Assembly: GCF_900115345.1 (NCBI RefSeq)
Contig: NZ_FOWC01000010.1
Span: 211,910-275,909, forward strand
Origin: Amycolatopsis rubida
GTDB lineage: Bacteria; Actinomycetota; Actinomycetes; Mycobacteriales; Pseudonocardiaceae
Reading direction: 5' to 3'
DNA length: 64,000 nt
Shown here in pieces: positions 45,102 through 52,894 of the stretch. The first letter of the stretch is position 1. Each line of letters starts with the position of its first letter. Under the pieces are notes generated by a model, which did not search any database, was not told where the DNA came from, and saw only the letters and a program-made list of their open reading frames with translations. Position numbers and translations under genes: made by a program.

Positions 45102-45359
45102 TTACTCCAGCACCGCCTTGGTCAGGGCGTTCAGGTCGCGGGTGAACAGCGGCGGCAACCCTTCAAGTCCGGACACACGCCCATCGCCATAGGCCCCGAT
45201 GAAGTCGTTGACACGGTGTGCGGCGCTCACCGGGTCCGGCAGGTGGTCCGTGTATTCGTCGATTCCGGGCGGCTGATCGGGCGACTGCTCGAATTCGTCG
45301 GGGTCGTCGGGCGGCGCGTGCAGGATTGCGTGAGCCGTCGGGCTGGACGGATGTGCCAT
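45102..45359 (-). CDS. Small acidic hypothetical protein
   Basis: 85 residues from ATG 45359, ACGGGAGAAACCG upstream. Asp/Pro rich N-terminal half (APPDDPDEFEQSPDQPPGID), then SAAHRVNDFIGAYGDGRVSG. Behind leader element 7. Unknown function. Confidence 0.65.
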   Translation of the reverse strand: MAHPSSPTAHAILHAPPDDPDEFEQSPDQPPGIDEYTDHLPDPVSAAHRVNDFIGAYGDGRVSGLEGLPPLFTRDLNALTKAVLE

Positions 45360-45395
45360 CGGTTTCTCCCGTGGTTGTGCGGCGCAGTTCTGCGG

Positions 45396-45431
45396 GTTCG
45401 ATTCGAGTCGCGCGGGGCGTCGCTCTTGCCC
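45396..45431 (-). promoter_or_regulatory. Conserved leader element 7 (diverged)
   Basis: Minus-strand reading: -10 TAATGT near 45455, GGTGTCGGCGGG, then GGGC / loop with GCGAC / GCCC, then ACTCGAATCGAAC (tail altered), 36 nt before ATG 45359. Confidence 0.6.
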
Positions 45432-45575
45432 GCCGACACCTCACACATTACGAGCAATTTCGCGAACCGGAGGATTCCCCGGCCCGAATCTTCCGGGTAA
45501 AAGCAGATTCTCTGCTCTCGTTTTCGGGAATCGCCGGTGTGATTCCCGGACGCGGAACTGTGCGGGGAAACGGCC

Positions 45576-45617
45576 GCGCGGGCAGGCTGGCGTCACGGAC
45601 GCCCGGCCTGCCCGCGC
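45576..45617 (-). terminator. Hairpin after 45623 gene
   Basis: GCGCGGGCAGGC and GGCGTC arms pair across loop ACG with one mismatch zone, 6 nt past the stop. Confidence 0.65.
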
Positions 45618-45622
45618 CGGTG

Positions 45623-46780
45623 TCAGAACGGGGAGATTTCGCGGTCGTAGCGGGCGCGGGCGTCGGGATCGCTGAGGACCTTGTACGCCTCCGCGACCTG
45701 CGCGAAGTCGTCCTTCTCGGCGGTGCGCTGCGCGGCGCAGACGGTCGGGACGAGGTCCGGGCGCAGTGCGCGCACGCGGGCACGGTAGGCGGCGTCGATG
45801 TCGCTGCGGGTCACGACGATGTTCTGGGGCAAGCCCAGCCGCTGGTAGAACTTCGGCAGGGGCCGGACGGGTTCTTCGGCGGGCGCGGCGCGGCGGCCTG
45901 ACGGGTCCGCGACGGCCAGTGCGACCAGGCGGACGTCGCCGCCGAACGCTTCGGAGACCTCGCGCAGGCTGACGCCGTTCCGCGCCAGGGAGCACTGGAA
46001 GATCGGGACGATATGGTCCAGGGAGTAGGTGGGGCCGTAGCCTTCGCTGGTTTCCCAGACCTCGACCGCGCCCAACGCGAGGCCGTGCACGTAGTTGATG
46101 CCCTCCTCCCAGTGCGCGGCGGTGAGCGTGGCGAACTCGGCGCGGTCGGCGGGGGCGACGGTGCGGGCGAGCACCGCGCGCACCTCGTCGTGCTCGGCGG
46201 TCTCCTCGAGCGGCAGGTAGCGGGCTTCGACCAGTCCGCGGCAGTACTCGCGGGCGGCGAGGGCGACCTGCCACGGCCACGAGTCCACGGTTTCCTGCAC
46301 TGCCCGGGAGATCCCGGCGGGGAGGCTGTCCTGCCGGTCCTGGTCGGGCACGGTCGGCACGGCGGTCAGGTCGAGGACGTAGCGTCCGGGTTCGTCGGCC
46401 TTCGGCGACCAGCCGGGCAGCGTTTCCGGGGGGTAGTACTGGAGCGCGGTGTCGATCTGCCAGCTGGCGCCTTCGACGACCTCGTCGATCTCGTTCGGGG
46501 TGGCGATCGCGGACGCGGCCTCGGCTGCGGTCCACAGCGGGTCCGCGCTGGCGTTCACGCTGACGGTCCAGGCGCTGAGGGTGCGCCGCAGTCCGGTGTC
46601 CACGACCGCCGAGGTTGCGGTGGGGAACTGCTCGCGCAGCGTCGCGTAGGCGTGCTGCAGGACCCAGTGCGCGTGTTCCGTGTCTGCCTGCTCGATCGCC
46701 TCCTGCGCAGCCAGGACCCGGCGTTCCAGAGCGGTGAGCCGCCCGGGAGCGGTCCGGGGGTCAGCGGTGTTCGAGGTCAT
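45623..46780 (-). CDS. GRYRPL-family protein fused to a J-like domain, copy 3
   Basis: 385 residues from ATG 46780. Residues ~1-305 follow the family (EHAHWVLQHAYATLREQFPT, YCRGLVEARYLPLEETAEH, YVHGLALGAVEVWETSEGYG, LREVSEAFGGDVRLVALAV). Residues ~310-385 are a DnaJ-like domain: FYQRLGLPQNIVVTRSDIDA, YRARVRALRPDLVPTV, FAQVAEAYKVLSDPDARARY. The invariant HPD tripeptide that stimulates Hsp70 ATPase is RPD here, so classical co-chaperone activity is doubtful. The fusion is absent in the other three copies. It suggests that family members bind a partner through the J-like surface; that is inference. Confidence 0.78.
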   Translation of the reverse strand: MTSNTADPRTAPGRLTALERRVLAAQEAIEQADTEHAHWVLQHAYATLREQFPTATSAVVDTGLRRTLSAWTVSVNASADPLWTAAEAASAIATPNEIDEVVEGASWQIDTALQYYPPETLPGWSPKADEPGRYVLDLTAVPTVPDQDRQDSLPAGISRAVQETVDSWPWQVALAAREYCRGLVEARYLPLEETAEHDEVRAVLARTVAPADRAEFATLTAAHWEEGINYVHGLALGAVEVWETSEGYGPTYSLDHIVPIFQCSLARNGVSLREVSEAFGGDVRLVALAVADPSGRRAAPAEEPVRPLPKFYQRLGLPQNIVVTRSDIDAAYRARVRALRPDLVPTVCAAQRTAEKDDFAQVAEAYKVLSDPDARARYDREISPF

Positions 46781-46812
46781 GAGGAATTGCCCCTTTCGGG
46801 TATCGCGGATGA

Positions 46813-46860
46813 GTTCAATCCGGTGCGGCGGAGCGGGGTGTCACCCTCGCTCCGCCGACA
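46813..46860 (-). promoter_or_regulatory. Conserved leader element 8, longest stem
   Basis: Minus-strand reading: GGCGGAGCG, bulged A, GGG / loop TGACA / CCC, CGCTCCGCC: 12 paired bases. Then GCACCGGATTGAAC, 32 nt before ATG 46780. Confidence 0.75.
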
Positions 46861-46933
46861 TCGCCTACCGTACGGTCACGTTCGTGAGAAAAAAGCGGAT
46901 TCGGACCGGAAATTCCATTCCGGAACAGATTTC

Positions 46934-47686
46934 CTACTCGGAACCGGTCTTGCGTTTTTTCTTCGCCGCGCGGCGTTCGTTCTCTTGTGCCTGCCATTCG
47001 CTGAACCGGCGGCCGTCCAGGAGGTTCAGGAATTTCGGGATCCGGTTCGCGGACATCCCCACGGGTGCCTCGCCGAGCACGGCCAGGCGGTCGTCGCCGA
47101 GCTGCGAGTGCCACCCGGCCGCCGCGATCGCCTCCTCGGACGGGAAGACGTCGGCCATCCGGTCGGTCTCCGGGTCGAGGTCGGCGTCCTGGGTTCCGCC
47201 GAGGGAGAAGGTCCACAGGAAATTCGGCGGCGGGTCGGGGGAGACGAGCCTCCGGAACCGGTCGAGTTCCTTGGTGTAGGCGTAGAAGTGGCTGTCGGGT
47301 CGGGCGCGCATGATCCGCATCCACCGCAGCGTGTAGTCGTCGCTGAAGAAGTCGCCGGCGTCGTGCACGCGGATCCATTTCCCGTGGAAGCGGCGCGCAC
47401 CGAGTTCGGCTATCATCGCTTCTTCGAAGCCGTCCGGATCGTCGAGGACGAACCGCAGGTTCGCTTGGTGCTTGCCGCGCACTTGCGGCCAGAGATAAGC
47501 GCCGGAACGTGCGTAGCAGACTTTGCTGCAAATGCCCGCGCTCGGGCACGTATTGTAGGTGGTGCCGTCGTCGAAGCGACCGGCCCAGGCGGGAATGGTC
47601 CAGTTCCACACGCCGATTTCTTTGAGCTGGCTGTTTTGGGTCAGGAGCCGCGCCGGGCGCTGCGCGCGACCTGGTTCATCGCTCAC
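46934..47686 (-). CDS. GP88-family protein with radical-SAM-like Cys motif
   Basis: 250 residues from GTG 47686 (GGAAGGCGAAATCCC upstream); earlier starts would translate the leader. It carries WNWTIPAWAGRFDDGTTYNT, CPSAGICSKVCYARSGAYLW (Cys in a CxxxxxCxxxC spacing), RVHDAGDFFSDDYTLRWMRI and FYAYTKELDRFRRLV. The pattern matches proteins I know from mycobacteriophages and actinobacterial elements as gene product 88; the Cys motif suggests an iron-sulphur cluster but the classical CxxxCxxC is not present. Substrate unknown. Confidence 0.72.
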   Translation of the reverse strand: MSDEPGRAQRPARLLTQNSQLKEIGVWNWTIPAWAGRFDDGTTYNTCPSAGICSKVCYARSGAYLWPQVRGKHQANLRFVLDDPDGFEEAMIAELGARRFHGKWIRVHDAGDFFSDDYTLRWMRIMRARPDSHFYAYTKELDRFRRLVSPDPPPNFLWTFSLGGTQDADLDPETDRMADVFPSEEAIAAAGWHSQLGDDRLAVLGEAPVGMSANRIPKFLNLLDGRRFSEWQAQENERRAAKKKRKTGSE

Positions 47687-47715
47687 GGGATTTCGCCTTC
47701 CGAACTGCTGGATTG

Positions 47716-47760
47716 GTTCAATCTGTCGCGGCGTTCGAGGCGTCACCCTCGTGTGCCGAC
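47716..47760 (-). promoter_or_regulatory. Conserved leader element 9
   Basis: Minus-strand reading: -10 TCTAGATT near 47772, GGTGGTGTCGGC, then CGAGG / loop GTGACG / CCTCG, then CGCCGCGACAGATTGAAC, 29 nt before GTG 47686. Matches element 5 over about 65 nt. Confidence 0.75.
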
Positions 47761-47885
47761 ACCACCAATCTAGACAATCCGCGCGGATCAGAGGCGTGAA
47801 CGGGGCCATTATTTTATTTTCGCGAGCAGTTTTCGGGGATTTTCGGCGCGGAATTCCGACGCGCGACAACGGCGGCGGGACGCGG

Positions 47886-47923
47886 CCCCGGGCCGGGCTC
47901 CGCGGTGCGGGCCCGGCCCGGGG
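47886..47923 (-). terminator. Hairpin after 47942 gene
   Basis: 13-bp stem CCCCGGGCCGGGC, 12-nt loop, 19 nt past the stop. Confidence 0.65.
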
Positions 47924-47941
47924 CGGGTGCGGTGGCGCCGG

Positions 47942-48421
47942 TCAGCCGCCGTAGGCCAGCAGCAGCCAGCGCGGCCGGTCCTGCAGCGGGGTCAGGCCGA
48001 GCGCGTCGAGCGCGTCCGCGAGTCGGCGGTCCCGCTGCGCGAGGTCGGCCGGGTCGGACAGTTCGGCGGGGTTCACCGGCGTCGCGTCGCCGGCCTGCAC
48101 GTCGATGGTGGTCGTCGCCAGGGCGTAGCAGTCGAAGTCCCGGTCGCCGTGCATGACGAACTCCACGCCGAGGGACTTCTTCGCTGTCTTTTTGCGGTCG
48201 CGGTACCCGTCGGCGTGCCGGTCGGTTTCGGTGAATCCGCCCAGCGTGGCCAGCAGGCGCCGCTCCGCCGCTTCCATGAAGGCCTCGTCTTCGGTTTCGG
48301 GGTCGTGCCACGGGACCTTGGGCTGGTCGTAGTCGTCGTCGGTTTGCACGACTTTCCAGCCGGGTTCGTCGCCGCCGAGGTCGTAGCCGTAGGCGAGAGT
48401 GGCTTTTGCGATGTCTCCCAT
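47942..48421 (-). CDS. YGYDLGG-family protein, copy 2
   Basis: 159 residues from ATG 48421, CAGGAGGAGAACCAAA upstream. Shares with copy 1 LAYGYDLGGDEPGWKV, FTETDRHADGYRDRKK, KSLGVEFVMHGD and RRLADALDALGLTPLQDRPR. The ribosome-site region is also conserved between copies (type-2 leader). Follows the hairpin after the 48553 gene. Function unknown. Confidence 0.7.
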   Translation of the reverse strand: MGDIAKATLAYGYDLGGDEPGWKVVQTDDDYDQPKVPWHDPETEDEAFMEAAERRLLATLGGFTETDRHADGYRDRKKTAKKSLGVEFVMHGDRDFDCYALATTTIDVQAGDATPVNPAELSDPADLAQRDRRLADALDALGLTPLQDRPRWLLLAYGG

Positions 48422-48456
48422 TTTGGTTCTCCTCCTGTGATCGGTGCGTTCGGTGC
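48422..48456 (-). promoter_or_regulatory. Type-2 leader, copy 2
   Basis: Minus-strand CAGCACCGAACGCACCGATC then ACAGGAGGAGAACC, as upstream of 43123. Confidence 0.55.
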
Positions 48457-48499
48457 TGAGTGGACGAGGGCGCCTCAGCGATCAGGTACGGGCTGCGAG

Positions 48500-48544
48500 C
48501 GGGACCGGCCCAGCAGCGCGGCGGCAGCCGCTGGGCCGGTCCCG
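48500..48544 (-). terminator. Hairpin after 48553 gene
   Basis: 15-bp stem CGGGACCGGCCCAGC, 15-nt loop, 9 nt past the stop. Confidence 0.65.
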
Positions 48545-48552
48545 GAGCTAGG

Positions 48553-49518
48553 TCAGCGCGGCAGCGAGTTGGCGGGCGCGAGACTCGTCCCGAGCGCCGC
48601 GAGGAGGAAGTTGGCCACCGTGCACACCTGATCAAGGTGGAAACGGGCCGCGTCAGAGAGCGGCTTGTTCTCGTCGGCGGGGAAGTCCAGTTCGGACCAT
48701 CCGGAGGTGATTCCGACGAGGCGCTGGTCGCCGTGCTTGTTGTGCAGGACCACGTGGTACCCGGCGCTGTCGCTGTCGTCATCGCCGATGACCTGCAGTT
48801 CGACGCGGGGGTCGCCGGTCAGCACGTTCCGGGCGAGAGCGTCGTAGAGAAGGTCCGACAGGTCGTGGCCAGGTGCTTCGGCCGCGCGGTCGGGGAGCCG
48901 CCCCTCCCACTCGTCCGACCGGCTGATCCACAGCTCGAAGGCGGCTTCGTCGACGGCGAACGGGATCGGGTCGTCGTATGCGACAACGAATGCGGGCGAT
49001 GTTCGCGCGGGCGGGAGGGGAACCGGGTTCCAGTGCACTCCGTCGGCGTAGACCAGGTTGCAGCACGAGTGGACGTGGTAGACGGAGTTGAGCCCGGCCG
49101 CCGTGCCTTCCTGGACGCATTCTTCGTAGACGGCTTCGGTGAAGTCCGCGATCTCGCCGCTGCCGTCCCGGATCAGGTAGATCCCGTCGCCGTCTGCCGT
49201 GCGTGCGATCAGATGCCGGTAGCCCTGGTCGGCGAGGCTCGTGGCGGCAGGACCGGGGCGGGAGGCCAGCACCGCGGCGACCGCAGGCTCCTTGGGCGCG
49301 GCGCCGCACTGGTCGCAGTGCTCGTCGATGCCGACCATGGCTGCGCATTTCCAGCACCGGGTCCTCAGTCGTGCCGCGATCGTGAGGTCGTCGAGCCACG
49401 ACAGGTGACGGTCGTCTGCTGCGGCGTAGAGTCGGCCCAGGACGTCGTCGGGGCTGATTGCCTGCGATGTTGCGATGGCGAGGCCGTCGGCGCGGGCGGC
49501 GTATGCGGTGTCTCCCAT
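48553..49518 (-). CDS. Hypothetical protein with zinc-ribbon motif
   Basis: 321 residues from ATG 49518, CAGGAGGAGAACCA upstream. Residues ~55-75 hold CWKCAAMVGIDEHCDQCGAA, a four-Cys zinc ribbon. Beyond it: GYRHLIARTADGDGIYLIRD, HVHSCCNLVYADGVHWNPVP and SSGW-like C-terminal part with helical end. The type-2 leader links it to the YGYDLGG genes on either side. Unknown function. Confidence 0.7.
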   Translation of the reverse strand: MGDTAYAARADGLAIATSQAISPDDVLGRLYAAADDRHLSWLDDLTIAARLRTRCWKCAAMVGIDEHCDQCGAAPKEPAVAAVLASRPGPAATSLADQGYRHLIARTADGDGIYLIRDGSGEIADFTEAVYEECVQEGTAAGLNSVYHVHSCCNLVYADGVHWNPVPLPPARTSPAFVVAYDDPIPFAVDEAAFELWISRSDEWEGRLPDRAAEAPGHDLSDLLYDALARNVLTGDPRVELQVIGDDDSDSAGYHVVLHNKHGDQRLVGITSGWSELDFPADENKPLSDAARFHLDQVCTVANFLLAALGTSLAPANSLPR

Positions 49519-49553
49519 TGGTTCTCCTCCTGTGGTCGGTGTGTTCGGTGCTG
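49519..49553 (-). promoter_or_regulatory. Type-2 leader, copy 3
   Basis: Minus-strand CAGCACCGAACACACCGACC then ACAGGAGGAGAACCA before ATG 49518. Confidence 0.55.
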
Positions 49554-49584
49554 CGGGAGGGCGGGTGCGGAATTGGGCTTCGCG

Positions 49585-50063
49585 TCAGCCGTAGTAGTGC
49601 GCGATCAGCCACTGCGGCCGGTCCTGGAGCGGGGTCAGGCCCAGCGCGTCCAGCGCGGCGGCGAGCTGGCGATGTCGGGGATCGAGGTCGGCCCGGTCGG
49701 CCAGAGCGGCGGGATCCACTGGTTCGGGGTTCGGCTTGAGCGCGTAGCTCACCTTCGCCGCGAGGATGTACGACCGGTTGGCGGAGTCGCCGTACAGGGT
49801 GATCGCGACGCCGAGGTGACGGTCTACTGCCTCGTCGAGAAAGAGCTCGCCGACGGACCAGCAGCCGATTTCTTCCAGGTCGGTCAGCTGTGTGAGCAGG
49901 TGCCGGTCGGCCTGAAGGGCGAATCCGATTTCGTCGTCATCGCATCCGTCGTACCAGTGCGCGGTCAGCCGTTTGTTTTCGTCGATTTGTTTCACCTTCC
50001 AGCCTCGTGCGCCGCCGCCGAGGTCGTATCCGTAGGAGAGTTCGGCCCAGGCCCTTTTCCCAT
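49585..50063 (-). pseudogene. YGYDLGG-family protein, copy 3, start frameshifted
   Basis: The body is intact from RAWAELSYGYDLGGGARGWK to LTPLQDRPQWLIAHYYG at 49585. No start codon exists in that frame near the N-terminus; ATG 50063 (after ACGGGAGAAACAC) is one base out of frame, and adding a base in the AAAAGGG run directly after it restores MGK-RAWAEL. About 159 residues repaired. The middle is more diverged than copies 1 and 2. Confidence 0.6.
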
Positions 50064-50391
50064 GTGTTTCTCCCGTGATCGTGTGCAGGGGCGCGGCGGA
50101 GGGATAAGGAGTTTTCTGCGGGCATCGGGCTGCGGCTTGCGCCCGGCGCGTCTTGTCCGGCGGACCGGAACCGGCGGCCCTGCTGTTTCGGCGTCCCGCG
50201 CCGCGGAGTGGTTTCTTCCGCTGGGCAGTTCGATGCGCCGGTCCCGACCGGCTCACGCCACCGAATCTATATCTTCCGGAACTGATCCGGTGATCGAATG
50301 GGCTCCGGATTTGTTTCCGCGCGCGTTTTCGGCGGCTTTTCGGGGCGTTTCGGTATTTCGCGGGCACCGGGAAACGCGGCCGCGGGCGGGG
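50064..50391 (-). promoter_or_regulatory. Promoter region of the 50063 gene
   Basis: 328 bp without gene. On the minus strand GATATAGATTCGGTGGCG (near 50270) resembles the -10 and initiation region of leader elements 5 and 9, followed by CCGGTCGGGACCGG and CGCATCGAAC, perhaps a strongly diverged leader. Nothing else seen. Confidence 0.35.
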
Positions 50392-51431
50392 TCAGGCGCA
50401 TCCGGTGCAGGACAGACCGGCCGGGTCTGCGGTGTGGGCGGTGCTGCCCGGGCGGCGTCCCGGCTGGTCGAGGCGCGCGCACGCGGTCGACGAGCGCGTC
50501 GAACTCGGGGTGTTGTTCCTGGAGAACGATTCCGGGTTCGGGTCCGCCGGGCACTGCGGCCAGTTCCAGCACGCGCGACATCGGCAGGTCCAGCTTGAAC
50601 CGGTGGCCGGTGCGTTGCTCGACTTCGTGGTAGAGGGCGGCCAGTCGCGGTCGCCGTCGCGCGGCGAGCACGCATTCGTGGCGGCTGCCCAGTACGCACA
50701 GGGAGCAGGACAGGCGGCGGGCTCCGGCGCGGTCGCCCCGGCCGGGCGCGCTGTCGTACCACCAGTGGTAGGGCACGCCGCTGTCGAGGATGGTGCGCCA
50801 CACTTGCGCAGTGCTGTAGTGGTGCACCGGAAGGTGCTCGTCGACGTGGCGCTGGCCGTTCGAGGCGGTGCACCGGTAGGTCGGTCGGCCCGCGCGCCGG
50901 GGCTCTCTTCGGCGCGGATGCCGAGGACGTTGAGGATGCGGACCGGGCGGTCGAGATCGGCGCGCAGGGCGCGGACCAGCGGGGTGAGCGCGGCGGAGAT
51001 CTTGGACGTCTTCAGGTCGCTGGCACCAGCGACGGGCCGCGTCCGGGAACTTGCCGGTCATCGCGACCATTTCGAGCAAGGTCTGCTCGCGCCAGCGTTC
51101 GCCGTCGCGGACGGTGCGATGGGTCTCGATGTGCCGGTCGGGGCGCAGGCCGTAGGCGGCGGCCTGCGCGGCGACCAGTTCCCGGTTGCTCGGGTAGCAA
51201 CGGCCCTCGAAAAACGCGCCGGGGGGCTTCCATCAGTCCGAGGTCGGCGTGCACGGTCCACACGCGGTCGCCGACCCCGGCGGCGCGGGCCCGGGCGAGG
51301 GTGACGTCGAGCGCGGCGTGGGCGTCCTTGCCGGACATCCCGACCAGGAGCAGGTCGTAGTCGGTCAGGTCCGGTTCGTCGGCGGGCGTGATCGTGCGCC
51401 GGGCGGGGTCGAGCAGGGTGAGCTGGTGCAT
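50392..51431 (-). pseudogene. PAPS-reductase/DndC-like PP-loop protein, several frameshifts
   Basis: ATG 51431 (GAGGAGATCCGTTCC upstream). Segments in three frames give one protein: YDLLLVGMSGKDAHAALDVT (PP-loop, SGKD in place of SGGKDS) and RVWTVHADLGLMEAP; then CYPSNRELVAAQAAAYGLRP and WREQTLLEMVAMTGKFPDAA; then SDLKTSKISAALTPLVRALR and ILNVLGIRAEES; then TYRCTASNGQRHVDEHLPVH, RRLSCSLCVLGSRHECVLAA. Breaks lie at the G6 run 51221-51226 (one extra base), near 51020, near 50900 and near 50430. Probable end TGA at 50392. The family activates sulphate or nucleotide substrates with ATP. Either decayed or badly sequenced. Confidence 0.6.
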
Positions 51432-51474
51432 GGAACGGATCTCCTCGGGCGAACGGGGTGGTGCCGGGGCTGGT

Positions 51475-51507
51475 GTCCGGCCGGGCCGTTGGGCGGCCCG
51501 GCCGGAC
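51475..51507 (-). terminator. Hairpin after 51519 gene
   Basis: 14-bp stem GTCCGGCCGGGCCG, loop TTGGG, 12 nt past the stop. Confidence 0.7.
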
Positions 51508-51518
51508 GCGATGGCTCG

Positions 51519-52784
51519 CTAGGCGCTGTGCTCGGTGGTCCAGTCCTGCCAGTCCGGGGAGTCGATGCCCACGAGGCGGGGGTTGATCACCCGGTAGCCC
51601 TCGCAGCCGATCGCCAGGTAGCTGCGGTCCGCCGGGTCGGCGTCCGGGTCGGTCCATTCGTGGGCGTACAGGTTGTCGTCTCCGCACTCCGGGCACACGG
51701 TGGTGAGGTAGGGCGCGAGGTTCGGGATTTGCCCGGCGCGCAGGGCCCGGTGCACCGCAGCCCGGTACTGCGGGCGGGAATCGGCCCCCGGTTCCGGCGC
51801 GGCCTGCGGGCCCGGCCGGTCCGATGCCGGGGGGAGGGCGATCTCGTAGATCCGGTCGCTGGAGAACGCGGCGGAGTGGTCGGCGACCGCGTCGCGGTGA
51901 GGCCATCCGGCGGTGGCGGGGCTCGCCGCCGACAACACCAGGTCCACAAGCGACTCGACGGACTCGCGGCAGCGGGGCCACGCCCGGGATTCCCGGTCGT
52001 TCGGCGCCCCGGTGCTGTGAACATGGTCGTGCCACACGGGAACCGGAACGGGGCCTGGCCCGTAGACGGCGTGCAGGTGGGCTTTCATGCCGTCTTCGAA
52101 CCAGCCGCCCAGGTCCACATAGGCCACGGCGGCCTGCGGGAACATCGTGCGCAGTTGCACGGCGATGGCTTCGGCCGCGACGTGGGCCAGCTCGGCGGCC
52201 GCGTTCTCGACCTTCGCCTTGGCCAGCCGCACCGCGACTATCTGCCGGTCCGGGGACAGCGCCGCCACCGGAATCGGCGGCGGGTGCGCGCCGGCGCGGG
52301 CGATCTGGCGTTCGTGGGCGCGCAGGTGACGGCCGAGGCCGCTGGCGGGGTCGTCGGCGAACGTCGCCGCGGTCACGGTGTTCCGGGTGCGGAACTTGGC
52401 CTGATGCGGGCGGGGCCGGTCGGTGAGCGGGTGGGCGGGGCAGATCAGGTCCTCGCGCAGCGAGCCTCCCCCGGTGGGGTAGCGGCGGACGGCGGCGTCG
52501 AGCGCGGCGTCGCAGTAGGCGCAGGAGGGCAGCCACAGTTCGAAGTCGCCGAGGTCGCCGGGGTGGTCGTGTTCGCCGATCGCCGGGGCGTAGGGAGCGA
52601 GGTTGCCGGAGCGGGCGGTGCGCCGGGTGCCGCCGTCGAGGACCACGGTGACGAATGTCGAGGGGTCGCGGTGCTCGACGTCGGGCGGGGCCCAGACGAA
52701 CGCTTCGTCCAGGTCGCCGTTGTCGCGGGTCAGCAAGGCGAGCGCGTCGCCGTTGTTGTTGGTCAGGGGCCAAGATGTCGTCAC
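51519..52784 (-). CDS. Hypothetical protein with two Cys-pair sites
   Basis: 421 residues from GTG 52784, AAAGGACGACCACC upstream. Starts VTTSWPLTNNNGDALALLTR. CAYCDAAL with CPAH (~95-140) and CPECGDDNLYAHEWTDPDAD (~365-385) look like metal sites. The middle is helical (VRLAKAKVENAAAELAHVAA) with VAYVDLGGWFEDGMKAHLHA. Begins 70 nt after the hairpin that follows the 52895 gene, with no separate leader. Not recognised. Confidence 0.7.
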   Translation of the reverse strand: MTTSWPLTNNNGDALALLTRDNGDLDEAFVWAPPDVEHRDPSTFVTVVLDGGTRRTARSGNLAPYAPAIGEHDHPGDLGDFELWLPSCAYCDAALDAAVRRYPTGGGSLREDLICPAHPLTDRPRPHQAKFRTRNTVTAATFADDPASGLGRHLRAHERQIARAGAHPPPIPVAALSPDRQIVAVRLAKAKVENAAAELAHVAAEAIAVQLRTMFPQAAVAYVDLGGWFEDGMKAHLHAVYGPGPVPVPVWHDHVHSTGAPNDRESRAWPRCRESVESLVDLVLSAASPATAGWPHRDAVADHSAAFSSDRIYEIALPPASDRPGPQAAPEPGADSRPQYRAAVHRALRAGQIPNLAPYLTTVCPECGDDNLYAHEWTDPDADPADRSYLAIGCEGYRVINPRLVGIDSPDWQDWTTEHSA

Positions 52785-52853
52785 GGTGGTCGTCCTTTGC
52801 GGAGTCGAGGCGGGCCGGGCGCGTCGCGCGCACGGCCGGGAAAGGAACGGGGC

Positions 52854-52885
52854 GGTGCTGGCCCGCGACTGGGCGGGCCAGCACC
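52854..52885 (-). terminator. Hairpin after 52895 gene
   Basis: 13-bp stem GGTGCTGGCCCGC, 6-nt loop, 10 nt past the stop; AAAA follows on the plus strand. Confidence 0.65.
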
Positions 52886-52894
52886 AAAAGCGGG

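Noticed and set aside
45623..45860. Calling the 45623 protein a DnaJ co-chaperone
   Set aside because: The J-like domain is terminal to an unrelated module and lacks the HPD histidine, so the name would overstate its function.
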